Of a DNA stretch of 64,000 nucleotides, positions 39,274 through 48,428 are shown piece by piece. The stretch is taken from positions 6,820,001 to 6,884,000 of the forward strand of contig NZ_JAUSZM010000003.1 in NCBI RefSeq assembly GCF_030817655.1, given 5' to 3'. Origin of the DNA: Streptomyces sp. V4I2. GTDB lineage: Bacteria; Actinomycetota; Actinomycetes; Streptomycetales; Streptomycetaceae. The translations under genes and the position numbers were made by a program. Each line of letters starts with the position of its first letter. Position 1 is the stretch's first letter. The notes below the pieces were generated by a model. It was not told where the DNA came from and made no database searches. It saw only the letters and a program-made list of their open reading frames with translations.

Positions 39274-42200
39274 GCTGGTAAGCCTCCGAGACGAATTGCT
39301 TTACTTGTTCCGGTGTGAGTTTTGGTATATCCCATTCTAGAGCGTCGGTGATGCCGTCATAAGTTTTTACTCTGGGTATATGGATGCCCATATCCTTGAG
39401 GATATCGGTGGCGGCACTGACCGGCAATTCTACGGCAGCCCTATGGGCCAGTTCGGTCGCGGGAAGGTTTACGCCGACTTCCGCCTCGGCCCGAATGAAT
39501 CCCCTCATGGTTTCAATTCCTTCAAGTGCACTCCGAGGGATGACCTGAACTATGGCTTCACCAAATTGTTCTGAGTGTCTAGCGAACGCTGCTGCCACAC
39601 CAGGGTCTGTTGATGTGGGCGTGAATCCCGAATTTTGTGTGCCCTCGCTTGCGTTGAACTCTCTCGTGGTGCCTCGAAACAGGTGCTCTTCTTCAGGGCA
39701 TCCCTCTGGAGCGAGTCCGAGAGGGTCGCTCCAGGTGTGGGGGTTATGGACATACGCGGTGGGGTTGGGGGAGGGGGCGAGGCCGAGAGGGTCAGGGGTG
39801 AGGTAGCGGGCGGTTTCGGGGTCGTAATGGCGGAAGTAGTTGTAGTGGAGGCCTGTCTCGGGGTCGTAGTACTGGCCCGGGAAGCGTAGGGGCGTGTACG
39901 TCGTACTGTTCGCGGCCCATGCGGTGGTGCCCCACAGGGTGCTCCGTCGCAGCCAGGCGATGTCGCCTTGTTCATCGACGAGTTCGGTGGGGGCGCCGAT
40001 CAGATCGGTGACAATCGCGAAGAAGCGGGAGTCGGTTTCCTCCTGTGGGGCGTCGGCGACGGCGATGCGTTCGGTCTGGGCGATCGGACGCAGGCCCTGG
40101 TGATCCCAGGTGAGAATGACCGGGTTGGGCAGGTCGGGAGATGTGGTGGTCTGTTCGCAGTGAGTTGTGCCGTCCCAGGTGAACACCACGCGCTCGACGA
40201 CCGTTTCGCCGTCGGCGGCCAGACGGAGTTTCGCCGTACGGCGGCCCAGCGGGTCGTAGGTGTAGCGCCACTGGGTGCTGTCCGGGGTAGTGACGGAGGT
40301 CAGGCGGTCTTCGGCGTCCCACTCGTATCGCCAGGTGTCCGGCTTGCGGGACAGGCGAGTCTTCTGGCGCAGAGTGATGCGGCCGAGGGCGTCGTGTTCA
40401 TAGCGGACGTTGCCCGCGCGGGTGATGAGGGTGCCCGTGTACTCGCGGGCGCCGGTCGCCTCCCCGCCGGGGTGACCCGCCGGCCAGGAGGCGGAGGTCT
40501 GGTTGCCCGCCGCGTCGTAGGCGTATGTCTCCGTCCAGTTCGCCGCGTGCACCGCGGTCACCCGGCCAGCCGTGTCCAACTCAAAGCGTCGTGTGCCGGA
40601 GAGTTGGTCGTCGATGCCGGTCAGGCTGCCGTCGGCGCGGTAGGTGTATGCGCGGAACTGGACCGTGCGGTTGCCCGCTCCCGTCACCGATTGGGTTGAC
40701 AGACGACCGAGCTCGTCGAAGCCCTGTTCCAGGGCGATCGTGTCTCCGATGTGACGGGCAAGTTCGCGGCCAGCCACGTCGTACGTGAAGTCGATGGAGC
40801 GGCCAGAAGCCACCATTCCGGTGCGATGGCCTGCCGCGTCGTAGGACCACGTCGTCGTCGCGCCAGTGGGAGTCGTGCGGCCGGTTCGGCGTCCCCATTC
40901 GTCGTAGGCGTAGGTCAGTTCGCGACCGTCGACCGTCTCCGAGCACACGCGTCCGAAGCGGTCCCGGAGCAGGGTAAGCGTGGTGCCGTTCGGGCCGGTT
41001 GCCTGCGCGAGTTGGTCGGTCATGTCGTACGCGTACGTCGTGACCTGTGTCGTCGGCCAGCCGGCTGTCTCTTTGCGGACCACCTGACCCAACTCGTTGC
41101 GCTCGAAAGTCACGGTGTTGCCGAGGGCATTGGCGCGGGAGGCCAGACGCCCGGCTGCGTCATATGTGTACGTGAGTGAGCGGTCGTCGAAGTCGGTCTC
41201 CGTGACCAGGCGTCCGGCCGCATCGTAGTGGTAAGTCCACGTCAGGCCCTGCGGGTTGGTCACCTTGGTCAACCGCAGTTCCAGGTCGTGGTCGAACTTG
41301 TAGCGCGCCCCGTCCGGTCCCGTGCGGGACGTCAGCAAGTCGAAGTGGGTGTACTCGAAGTGCGAGACCCCGCCCATCGGATCTGTGTGACTGGTGCGGT
41401 TGCCCTCGCCGTCGTACGTCCAGGACTCAGTCGTGCCATCAGCGGCTGTGCGTCGGGCAAGGTGGCCCTCTGTCGTCCACTCCAGGCGGGTTACCGCGCC
41501 GGTCGGATCCGTGATCGAGATCGGGCGCCCGAAGGCGTCGCGTTCGTAGCGCGTCACCGCGCCGAGGGGGTCCGAGATCGCAAGGGGGAGACCTGCGCGG
41601 TCGCACACGACAGTCGTCGTGGATCCGAGCGGGTCGGTCACCGAGGTCAGATGGCCCGCCTCGTTGTACGTGAACCGGGTGGTCTGGCCTGCAGGGTTGG
41701 TCACAGACATGCGGTTGCCGCGTTCGTCGTACGTCTGGCGGACGACCGTACCGTCCGTCCTCACCACCTTCACCGGTAGGCCGAGCTCGTTGTACTCGGC
41801 TCTCGCATCGCGCCCGTCGGGGCGGGTCAGGCTGAGCAGGTTGCCTGTCTCGTCGTAGCGGAACGTAGTGCGTCTGCCGAGTGGATCGGTGCGGGAGAGG
41901 AGGCGCTGGTAGCGGTCACGTTCGAAGCGCGTGACCGCGCCGAAGGGGCCGTATTCGGCGACCACCTGGCAGGCGTGGTTGACGACATAGCGGCGGGTGT
42001 GGCCTTCGGCGGTGGTCGCCGTGGTCACGCGCAGGCCGGTGTCCGGGTCTGTCTCGTCGTAGGAGAGGCGCAGGGCCATGTGGCCGTGCGTGCCGCCCTC
42101 GGCGATGCATCGGTCCTGATCGTCGTAATCGTAGGAGTAGCTGCGGTCGTTCGTGTCTGTCCAGGAGGTGACGCGGCCCGCCTCGTCGTACGTGAATCGC

Positions 42201-43942
42201 AGCGGCAAGTCCGACGAGTTGACGACTTCGGTCAAGTTGCCATCGGTGTAGCCGTAGCGCATCAGTACCTGGTCGGCCGCTGACAGGCGCAGGGCTGTCA
42301 CCCTGCCCGCGTCCGTGGAGATACGTACGTCATAGCCGGCGCTGGAGACGATCCCGAGCGGGGTGCCCTCGGTGTCGTACTCGAAGGTGATCCAGTTGCC
42401 GTTGCGGTCGTCGATCTGTTCCAGGACCGCGAGGTCGTCGCCGCGGTCGGTGAAGTGCCAGACGCGGCGTGTCTGCGGGTCGGTGACCGTGTAGCCGCCG
42501 TCCTCTCGGTCCAGCGGCCAGCGTGGGCCGTGGCTGGGGAGGGTGGGTAGGCCGGGTGCCGGGTGTGGGTAGACGAGGAGCAGCCCGTCCTCCGTGACGA
42601 GGACGACGCCTTCGGAGTCGATTTCGAGGCGTTGGTCGAGCGTCGAGGACCAGGAAGGGCCGAACCAGCGGCCGAAGCGGTACCCCGACTCCACACGCCG
42701 TTTGAAGACGAGAGGAAGGGAGCCCGCCAGTGTCACGTCCGTCTGCGGCAGGTACATCTTGCCGGTGGTGAGGTCGACCGGGTCCGTGAGGTCTTTCTCG
42801 ACCTGCTCGCTGGGGTTGGCTGTGTCGTGCTCTTCGGGGCGGTTTCTTGCGGTGTCCGCTGCGGAGTTGTCGGCGACTCCCTTCGCGTCATTGCGCGCTG
42901 CCCGTCCCGCCGCCTGTTCCAGTCCCTCCCGGACCGTGGTCTGCAGTCCGCCCCGCCCCAGCCCCGCCCCTTTGGTGCCGACCGCTTCGGGCAGCAGCCG
43001 GCCGCCGAATTCCAACGGGTCCTTCTTGAACTCCTCCCACGCGGCCTTCGCCGCGCGCTCGGGATGGGCGGCCGTGGAGACGAGGCCCGAGAGCGTCATG
43101 CTGACGTTCTGGAGGTGTTCGGCGGGGTGGGCGAGGTTGTATGGGTCCAGCGGGTTCATCCCGCGGGCGGAGTTGATCAGACCCGCGGCGCCTTTGAACG
43201 CGCCGCCGGTGAAATGGGTGAGTTCGGTGTGGACGGCGTTGAGACCGTCGTCCCAGTCGGACTTGAGCCGCTTGAGGGGTGGCGGCTCGGCGGGGGCGTG
43301 GGCGAGGGCGGCGCGGACCGACGCCGCTGCGGTGCCGGCGGCGTCGTTGCGCTGGCGGCGGGCCTCGCCGAGGATCTCTTGGGCGCGTGCGACAGCGGCC
43401 TTGTCGTCGGCTTCCTTGCCCGCGTTGTAGAGGTTGATGGCGTCCCGGGCCTGGCCCTGGGCCCACTCGACTGTGTCCGCATACGACGTCAGGGCCGTGG
43501 CCGCCTTGTCGCAGGCGTCTGCCGCGTGGAGCCACTTGACGGGGTGCATGGCGAACTTCTCGCGGAAGGTCTCGGCGGCCTCGCCCTTCCAGGCCGAGGA
43601 GTCCAGCTTCCGCATGCCCTGGCCCACGATGTCGAACGCCGTGCGGAAGTCCTTCAGGTGGTCGGCTGTGTTCCTGATGTCGGCCGGGTCGCCGTGGATC
43701 AGCTGGGTGGGCTGGTCCGTCCGGCCGAGTTGCTGCTCGTCCGGGGTGGCGCCGAGGTCGGAGGCGATGCTGTCGCCGACGGAGTCGACCTTGTCGGCCC
43801 AGTCGTTGGCGCCGAGGTCCTCGAGGCGGTCGCTGACGGCGTTCGCGCCCTCGTCGACGGCCTCGCCCGCGAGCTTCTTGCCCGCATCGATGCCGTCCTC
43901 CAGCTTGCCCAGAGCGGAGTCGGCGAAGTCCCCGATCCCCAT
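39266..43942 (-). CDS. RHS/YD-repeat polymorphic toxin with ADP-ribosyltransferase-like C-terminal tip
   Basis: 1558 residues. The N-terminus (about 60-230) is helical and WXG100-like (LKDFRTAFDIVGQGMRKLD, SSAWKGEAAETFREKF), suggesting type VII secretion. A DUF6531-type segment (about 395-450, DPVDLTTGKMYLPQTDVTL) leads to about 900 residues of YD repeats (Y-x-Y-D-A-A-G-R/N). The RHS core ends with FRHYDPETARYLTPDPLGL. The tip (1413-1558, coded by 39269-39706) shows HLFRGTT (Arg1423), TPTSTDPGVAAAF and IRAEAEV (Glu1486/1488), an R-ST-E pattern typical of ADP-ribosyltransferases. ATG overlaps the upstream stop (TGATG). Confidence 0.85.
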   Translation of the reverse strand: MGIGDFADSALGKLEDGIDAGKKLAGEAVDEGANAVSDRLEDLGANDWADKVDSVGDSIASDLGATPDEQQLGRTDQPTQLIHGDPADIRNTADHLKDFRTAFDIVGQGMRKLDSSAWKGEAAETFREKFAMHPVKWLHAADACDKAATALTSYADTVEWAQGQARDAINLYNAGKEADDKAAVARAQEILGEARRQRNDAAGTAAASVRAALAHAPAEPPPLKRLKSDWDDGLNAVHTELTHFTGGAFKGAAGLINSARGMNPLDPYNLAHPAEHLQNVSMTLSGLVSTAAHPERAAKAAWEEFKKDPLEFGGRLLPEAVGTKGAGLGRGGLQTTVREGLEQAAGRAARNDAKGVADNSAADTARNRPEEHDTANPSEQVEKDLTDPVDLTTGKMYLPQTDVTLAGSLPLVFKRRVESGYRFGRWFGPSWSSTLDQRLEIDSEGVVLVTEDGLLLVYPHPAPGLPTLPSHGPRWPLDREDGGYTVTDPQTRRVWHFTDRGDDLAVLEQIDDRNGNWITFEYDTEGTPLGIVSSAGYDVRISTDAGRVTALRLSAADQVLMRYGYTDGNLTEVVNSSDLPLRFTYDEAGRVTSWTDTNDRSYSYDYDDQDRCIAEGGTHGHMALRLSYDETDPDTGLRVTTATTAEGHTRRYVVNHACQVVAEYGPFGAVTRFERDRYQRLLSRTDPLGRRTTFRYDETGNLLSLTRPDGRDARAEYNELGLPVKVVRTDGTVVRQTYDERGNRMSVTNPAGQTTRFTYNEAGHLTSVTDPLGSTTTVVCDRAGLPLAISDPLGAVTRYERDAFGRPISITDPTGAVTRLEWTTEGHLARRTAADGTTESWTYDGEGNRTSHTDPMGGVSHFEYTHFDLLTSRTGPDGARYKFDHDLELRLTKVTNPQGLTWTYHYDAAGRLVTETDFDDRSLTYTYDAAGRLASRANALGNTVTFERNELGQVVRKETAGWPTTQVTTYAYDMTDQLAQATGPNGTTLTLLRDRFGRVCSETVDGRELTYAYDEWGRRTGRTTPTGATTTWSYDAAGHRTGMVASGRSIDFTYDVAGRELARHIGDTIALEQGFDELGRLSTQSVTGAGNRTVQFRAYTYRADGSLTGIDDQLSGTRRFELDTAGRVTAVHAANWTETYAYDAAGNQTSASWPAGHPGGEATGAREYTGTLITRAGNVRYEHDALGRITLRQKTRLSRKPDTWRYEWDAEDRLTSVTTPDSTQWRYTYDPLGRRTAKLRLAADGETVVERVVFTWDGTTHCEQTTTSPDLPNPVILTWDHQGLRPIAQTERIAVADAPQEETDSRFFAIVTDLIGAPTELVDEQGDIAWLRRSTLWGTTAWAANSTTYTPLRFPGQYYDPETGLHYNYFRHYDPETARYLTPDPLGLAPSPNPTAYVHNPHTWSDPLGLAPEGCPEEEHLFRGTTREFNASEGTQNSGFTPTSTDPGVAAAFARHSEQFGEAIVQVIPRSALEGIETMRGFIRAEAEVGVNLPATELAHRAAVELPVSAATDILKDMGIHIPRVKTYDGITDALEWDIPKLTPEQVKQFVSEAYQHG

Positions 43943-44619
43943 CAGCCGGCGTCCCCGCCCTGCTGTCCCTGTTCAGACGCCTCGGCCCGCTCCTCAGGTG
44001 ACGGTCCGAAGGAGCCATCGAGTATCTGCTCGTACTCGCCGTCGCTCACCCCGGCCGCGCTGCGCAGGTTCTCCGGTGTCAGCCCCGGCACCGGAGCCAG
44101 CGTGTGCGAGGTCATGACGTCCCGCCCGGCGTCCTGCACGCCCTGCTTGCTGTTCTCCCACGCCTGCTCGAAGGACTCCGCGCTGTAGTCGGGGTTCGCG
44201 AGCGCGCTGGTCTGGTTCAGTTCCTGCCAGCTCATCCGCGTGACGTCGTCCTCGGTGGCGTACGGGTTGCCCGTAGCCGAGTTGGCGACGATCTTCATCG
44301 TGCCCTCGACGTACTGGTCCGTCTCGTAGTACGTGCCCGCCGAGAGTTTCACCCCCTCCGCGAAGTTGTTCCCCTCCGCGACGAGCGCCCGCACGCCCCA
44401 CTCCCAGCGCTCGCAGAACGACTTGAAGGACGACGCCAGCTCGCCATGCCCCAACTTCAGCCCGGACAACTCGAGTTCCGCAAAGCCCCGGCCTGCCCCC
44501 GCAAGGCTGTCGATGCCGAGTTCCCTGAGCTCCTCCAGGGTCAGCGTGATGCCCTTGGCGATCTCGCCTAGCCCGACGGCCTGCAGATCCGTGCGGTGCC
44601 CGCCCGCGCCCTCGCTCAC
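43942..44619 (-). CDS. WXG100-like helical protein encoded just upstream of the RHS toxin
   Basis: 225 residues from the GTG at 44619 (GAGGAG upstream). Residues about 25-130 are helical, containing LTLEELRELGIDSLAGAGRGF, SFKSFCERWEWGVRALVAEG and NNFAEGVKLSAGTYYETDQ, similar in size and pattern to WXG100/ESX-type proteins. The C-terminus is acidic (SPEERAEASEQGQQGG). Overlaps both neighbours, so it is co-translated with the toxin. A role as toxin chaperone or secretion partner is inferred. Confidence 0.7.
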   Translation of the reverse strand: MSEGAGGHRTDLQAVGLGEIAKGITLTLEELRELGIDSLAGAGRGFAELELSGLKLGHGELASSFKSFCERWEWGVRALVAEGNNFAEGVKLSAGTYYETDQYVEGTMKIVANSATGNPYATEDDVTRMSWQELNQTSALANPDYSAESFEQAWENSKQGVQDAGRDVMTSHTLAPVPGLTPENLRSAAGVSDGEYEQILDGSFGPSPEERAEASEQGQQGGDAG

Positions 44620-45140
44620 CGTGACTCCTCTTCGGAGGCGTCCACCGTTTCCGCGTCCACAGCCGCCGCAGTCGGCACGATCCCTACCACCGGCGGGAAC
44701 AGCACGCCGTCGCCATCGCTTGCCACGTCCAGGGCAACTCCGCACGGAACGCCTGTGGCCGGGACAGCGGCATCCAGCAACCGGGCGCCCAGGACACGGC
44801 GATACGGCCACTCCCGCGCGCCCTCACCCTTTGTGATCGCGAATCGAGCCAGCGTCGACTCGTTAGAGAAGGCGTAGATCCAACGGATTCCGTCGAAATC
44901 TCCGGCCAGGGGTGACCCGTCCTCCGTGATCGGCACGAGTACGGCGGTACGGCGGAACTCGCCCAGCAGCGCGGCGAACTCTCGGCCTGTGCCGACGACT
45001 TCATCGGCCTTCTCTGGGACGACGGCCCGGCTGGTGGGCGGCCCGGAAGGCCCGTCGGAGGTGTGCGGCGGCGGCAATTGAACTACCGGGGGAGGGTCTG
45101 CCGGCGGGCGGCTCTCACCACTGGTGTCCGGTGCCGTCAT
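44616..45140 (-). CDS. SseB-like protein at the head of the RHS operon
   Basis: 174 residues from the ATG at 45140; an in-frame ATG at 45227 gives 203 residues. A Pro-rich N-terminus (ESRPPADPPPVVQLPPP) is followed by an SseB-type domain (EFAALLGEFRRTAVLVPI, IRWIYAFSNESTLARFAI). SseB-like domains recur in type VII secretion loci of Actinobacteria. It overlaps the next gene by 4 bp and is the first of the coupled series leading to the RHS toxin. Confidence 0.7.
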   Translation of the reverse strand: MTAPDTSGESRPPADPPPVVQLPPPHTSDGPSGPPTSRAVVPEKADEVVGTGREFAALLGEFRRTAVLVPITEDGSPLAGDFDGIRWIYAFSNESTLARFAITKGEGAREWPYRRVLGARLLDAAVPATGVPCGVALDVASDGDGVLFPPVVGIVPTAAAVDAETVDASEEESR

Positions 45141-45359
45141 CTCGACGTAGTCGTACAGACGGGACCTGGGTATGTGCCCGGCTACCGCTTCACTCTGCCC
45201 TTGATCCGCCACGCCGGGAATCATCACATCGGCATACTGGTGGAGGCAACGCGGACACTCTGCGGCGCGTCAAAGTGGCCGGTTGTTGACCGGTGGACGC
45301 TACACGGACGGAAGGCCGGGCGATGGAGGGGCTGATCAATCAGACCCCACACCACGCCA

Positions 45360-45396
45360 ACGGGTGCGGCACGCCTCCCAGCACTGCCGCACCCGT
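45360..45396 (-). terminator. Terminator of the chitinase gene
   Basis: A perfect 12-bp stem, ACGGGTGCGGCA (45360-45371) with TGCCGCACCCGT (45385-45396), loop 13 nt, lies 16 bp after the chitinase stop. Confidence 0.75.
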
Positions 45397-45411
45397 CAGA
45401 CCCCCAACCCC

Positions 45412-47112
45412 CTACGGCAACCCATGCACATGCGGCCCCACCGCGTTGGACCAAGCATTCCCCGCAGCCGCATCCCAGTTGGTCGACCACGTCATGGCCC
45501 CACGCAGCTCCGGGTAGGTCCGGGCCGGCTTGAAGGTCCCGCACCCCGTTCCCTTCGCCAGGCAGTCCAGCGCGTTGTTCACCACGGACGGAGACACATA
45601 CCCGCTCCCCGCTCCACTCGGCGAAGCCGGCAGTCCCAGCCCCACCTGTGACGGAGCGAGCCCGCCCTCCAACTGGATGCAGGCCAGGGCCGTCAGGAAG
45701 TCCACCGATCCCTGGCTGTACACCTTGCCGTCGCAGCCCAGCATCGAGCCGCTGTTGTAGTACTGCATGTTGACGACCGTGAGGATGTCCTTCACGTTCA
45801 GGGCGGTCTGGAAGTACGCGTTGGACGTGGACTGCATGTCGATGGTCTGCGGTGCCATCGTCAGGATCATCGACGGGCCCGCCTTTGCGGACAACGCCCG
45901 CAGCGCCTGCGACATGTAGGTCGCGTTGAGCCCGTTCTCCAGGTCGATGTCGACGCCGTCGAAGCCGTACGTCTGCATCAGCGCGTACACCGAGTTCGCG
46001 AAGTTCGTCGCCGAGGCCGAGTCGTTGATCGACACCGTCCCGCGCTCGCCGCCCACCGAGACGATGACCTTCTTCCCGGCGGCCTGCTTCGCCTTCACGT
46101 CCGCCTTGAACTGGTCGACGGTGTAGCCGCCCAGTCCGGCGGAGTCGAGGTTGAAGGTCACGGCGCCGGGTGTGGTCGTCGCGTCGGCGAAGGCCACCGC
46201 GATGATGTCGTACTGGGACTGGACGGCGGACAGCTTCTGGACCGTCGCTCCGTTGTTGAAGTTCTGCCAGTAGCCCGTCACTGCGTGCTTCGGCAGCGAG
46301 ACATCACCACCGCCCGGAGATGCCGTGGTCGTCCCCGTCACCGCCGCCGACTTCGCCGACTCGCCCGCCGCGTTCGTCGCCGTGACCTGGAAGGAGTACG
46401 ACGTCGACGCCGCCAGGCCCGTCACCGTCGCCGACGTTCCCGTCACCGCCGTGACCTTCGTGCCGTTGCGGTAGACGGTGTAGCCGGTCGCGCCAGGCAC
46501 CGTGCTCCACGCCAACGACACCGACGACGCCGAGGTCCCTGCCACCGACAGACCGCTCGGTGCCCCCGGGATCGTCGGCGCCGGGTCGCCGCCCCCGCCG
46601 CCATCCGGCCCGAACACCGACACGTCGTCCGCGAAGTACGCGGCCTGCCCGTACCAGCCGTGCGTGTACACCGTCACCGACGTTGTGGTCGCGCCCGTCT
46701 TGAAGGACGTCGTCAGCTGCTTCCAGGAGGTGGAGTCCGGCGTCCACGTCGACACGTCCGCCGTGCCCGTGCCCGTCGCGCCCAGATAGGCGTACCCGCC
46801 CTGCACCCACGCGCTCAGCGTGTACGTCGAGTTCGGCCGCACCGCGACCGTCTGGGCGCACCGCGCGTTGTCCTGCCCGGCCGGCGTCGCCTTCAGCGCG
46901 GTCGAGCCGCCGTGCACCGGCGAGGAGACCGGCGTACCGCTGCCCGCGGAACAGGTCCAGTTGGTCAGGCCCGACTCGAAGCCGGCGTTCTTCGCGTTGT
47001 TGACGTCCGCGGCGGACGCCGGGCCCGCGCCGGCCACGGCCAGTGCGAGGGCGAGGGCTCCGGAAAGGAGCAGCAGCCGGGTGCGTCTGGGTATGCCTGG
47101 TACGGGGTCCAC
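45412..47112 (-). CDS. Secreted GH18 chitinase with CBM and fibronectin type III domain
   Basis: 566 residues from the GTG at 47112, chosen because GGAGG lies 6 nt upstream and a signal peptide starts here (RRTRLLLLSGALALALAVAG, cleavage near PASA-A). Order: carbohydrate-binding beta sandwich (about 38-165, NAKNAGFESGLTNW), a Gly/Pro linker, FnIII domain (about 180-265, PGAPSGLSVAGTSASSVSLAW) and GH18 catalytic barrel (about 280-566). The active-site motif is FDGVDIDLEN with catalytic Glu392. It hydrolyses chitin outside the cell. A DasR-type operator upstream supports control by amino-sugar signals. Confidence 0.93.
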   Translation of the reverse strand: MDPVPGIPRRTRLLLLSGALALALAVAGAGPASAADVNNAKNAGFESGLTNWTCSAGSGTPVSSPVHGGSTALKATPAGQDNARCAQTVAVRPNSTYTLSAWVQGGYAYLGATGTGTADVSTWTPDSTSWKQLTTSFKTGATTTSVTVYTHGWYGQAAYFADDVSVFGPDGGGGGDPAPTIPGAPSGLSVAGTSASSVSLAWSTVPGATGYTVYRNGTKVTAVTGTSATVTGLAASTSYSFQVTATNAAGESAKSAAVTGTTTASPGGGDVSLPKHAVTGYWQNFNNGATVQKLSAVQSQYDIIAVAFADATTTPGAVTFNLDSAGLGGYTVDQFKADVKAKQAAGKKVIVSVGGERGTVSINDSASATNFANSVYALMQTYGFDGVDIDLENGLNATYMSQALRALSAKAGPSMILTMAPQTIDMQSTSNAYFQTALNVKDILTVVNMQYYNSGSMLGCDGKVYSQGSVDFLTALACIQLEGGLAPSQVGLGLPASPSGAGSGYVSPSVVNNALDCLAKGTGCGTFKPARTYPELRGAMTWSTNWDAAAGNAWSNAVGPHVHGLP

Positions 47113-47462
47113 TGGGGCCTCCGGTGGGGGAGAGGTGCGGAGAGGAGAGGAGAGGACGACGGTGGCCACCGTTGGCGTACAAGTTGGTCCAGACCAATTA
47201 ACCTGTCAAGAGGTCGGGAGGGGGAGGGGTGCTTTTGCGGGGCCAACTCCCCCCGCAGTAAAAGATCACGTGGCACATGCGCCCCATCTGGACTGAAATA
47301 GCCCCCTTTTGCGCTCCCAACAGGACCAGGAAGTCACAGAAACGCTGTTCTCCGGTCACAGGGGCGTGGATACAGTGCTCAGGTAGTCACGCAGTGAAGT
47401 CGACTGGGTGCGCCGGGGTAGGGCCGGGCGGGCCGACGGGCATGGGATTCGGGGAGCTGCGC
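47113..47462. other. 350-bp divergent region between chitinase and Tad operon
   Basis: No gene. The chitinase side holds the DasR-type site (47182-47199) and a GGTGGCCACC palindrome (47161-47170). On the Tad side a -10-like TACAGT occurs near 47371, and GGGGAG precedes the GTG at 47463. Confidence 0.5.
47182..47199. promoter_or_regulatory. DasR-responsive element (dre) of the chitinase gene
   Basis: AGTTGGTCCAGACCAATT contains the perfect dyad TTGGTC-CA-GACCAA and matches the Streptomyces dre consensus (ACTGGTCTAGACCAGT-like) at most positions. It lies about 70 bp upstream of the chitinase GTG. DasR is a GntR-family repressor released by glucosamine-6-phosphate. Confidence 0.8.
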
Positions 47463-48362
47463 GTGCCAACTGCCATTGCTGTGACCAGTGCCGACATGGC
47501 GCTGCCACCGCAGGATCAACGGACCATGCCCGCCGTGGTCCTGCCGGACCTGGACAGCGAGCCGCTGGAGCGGTCGCTGGCCGTCCTGCAGTCGCTGATC
47601 GACCAGCACGGACATGTGATCGTCGTCTGCTCGCAGGCGGTGTCACAGCAGACGGAGCGGCGGCTGCACACCGTACGGTCCCTGCTGGAGAGTGACCGTA
47701 TCGCCCTGTTCCGTCCCGAACTGCCGCCCCTCGGACTCGCCGTCCTGGCACGTCAGTTGAGGCAGCTCGCCTCCTGCGACCTCAGTCCGGGCGTGCTCGC
47801 CTCGGCCGGCCGGCTGCTCACCCACTACATCCACGCGGGCGCGCTCCTCGGCACCGTCACCAAGCTCGACCGCGTGCCCGTGGGCCTGAAGTCGCACGCC
47901 AAGTCCTGGGTGCCGGGCAGCCAGTTCGCGGTGCTCGCCCATCCGCAGCCGCAGCTCGAGCGCATCGCGCCCGGGGCCACCCTGGCGGGCCCGGAGTTCG
48001 CCACGTCGATGCTGGTGGCCAGAGGCCAGCTCCAGTCCGACTGGGTCAACGACTCGCTGGCCAAGGCGTGGAACGTACAGGGACTGCGCGAGTGCCCGCT
48101 GCCGGCCGAGTCCGTGCGGTGGTGGGGGACCGGGAAGCTGATCGAGTTCTGCAGTTTCCTGCCCGACCTGTCGGTGCTTTACCAACTGGTCACCTCGGTA
48201 CGGCAGAACATCTGCCACTGGTGCGGAATCGACCTCATCGGCGATCGCTGCGTCTTCTGCTCCGCGACGGCCCCCGCACCGGCAGGACCACAAGCATCAC
48301 CGGCGTCAGCTGTGTCACCCCGGTATCAGAACCGGTACCAGAACCAACTGCCCGCCGGGTAA
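47463..48362 (+). CDS. Conserved protein with C-terminal zinc ribbon, first gene of the Tad operon
   Basis: 299 residues from a GTG preceded by GGGGAG; the frame is open to 47277 and an ATG at 47442 is an alternative. Residues about 30-110 look like a Rossmann-type alpha/beta domain (VIVVCSQAVSQQTERRL). The C-terminus holds two Cys pairs (CHWCG...CVFC), a likely zinc ribbon. I do not recognise the family. Its position 66 bp before cpaB suggests a regulatory or assembly role for the pilus system. Confidence 0.65.
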   Translation: MPTAIAVTSADMALPPQDQRTMPAVVLPDLDSEPLERSLAVLQSLIDQHGHVIVVCSQAVSQQTERRLHTVRSLLESDRIALFRPELPPLGLAVLARQLRQLASCDLSPGVLASAGRLLTHYIHAGALLGTVTKLDRVPVGLKSHAKSWVPGSQFAVLAHPQPQLERIAPGATLAGPEFATSMLVARGQLQSDWVNDSLAKAWNVQGLRECPLPAESVRWWGTGKLIEFCSFLPDLSVLYQLVTSVRQNICHWCGIDLIGDRCVFCSATAPAPAGPQASPASAVSPRYQNRYQNQLPAG

Positions 48363-48428
48363 TCCCTCGAAGGCCGCCCGCACCCACCGACTCCGCTCGA
48401 CCGAACCCCCAATGAGGTTGCACGGTTC

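Noticed and set aside
42563..44188. 541-codon + strand frame opposite the RHS N-terminus
   Set aside because: Compositional shadow; the minus frame is continuous with the RHS core and overlaps its neighbours normally.
37603..45140. Phage tail or insecticidal Tc toxin locus
   Set aside because: YD repeats occur in Tc toxins too, but there are no TcA/TcB partners, no phage genes, and the tip/immunity layout is that of a contact-type polymorphic toxin.
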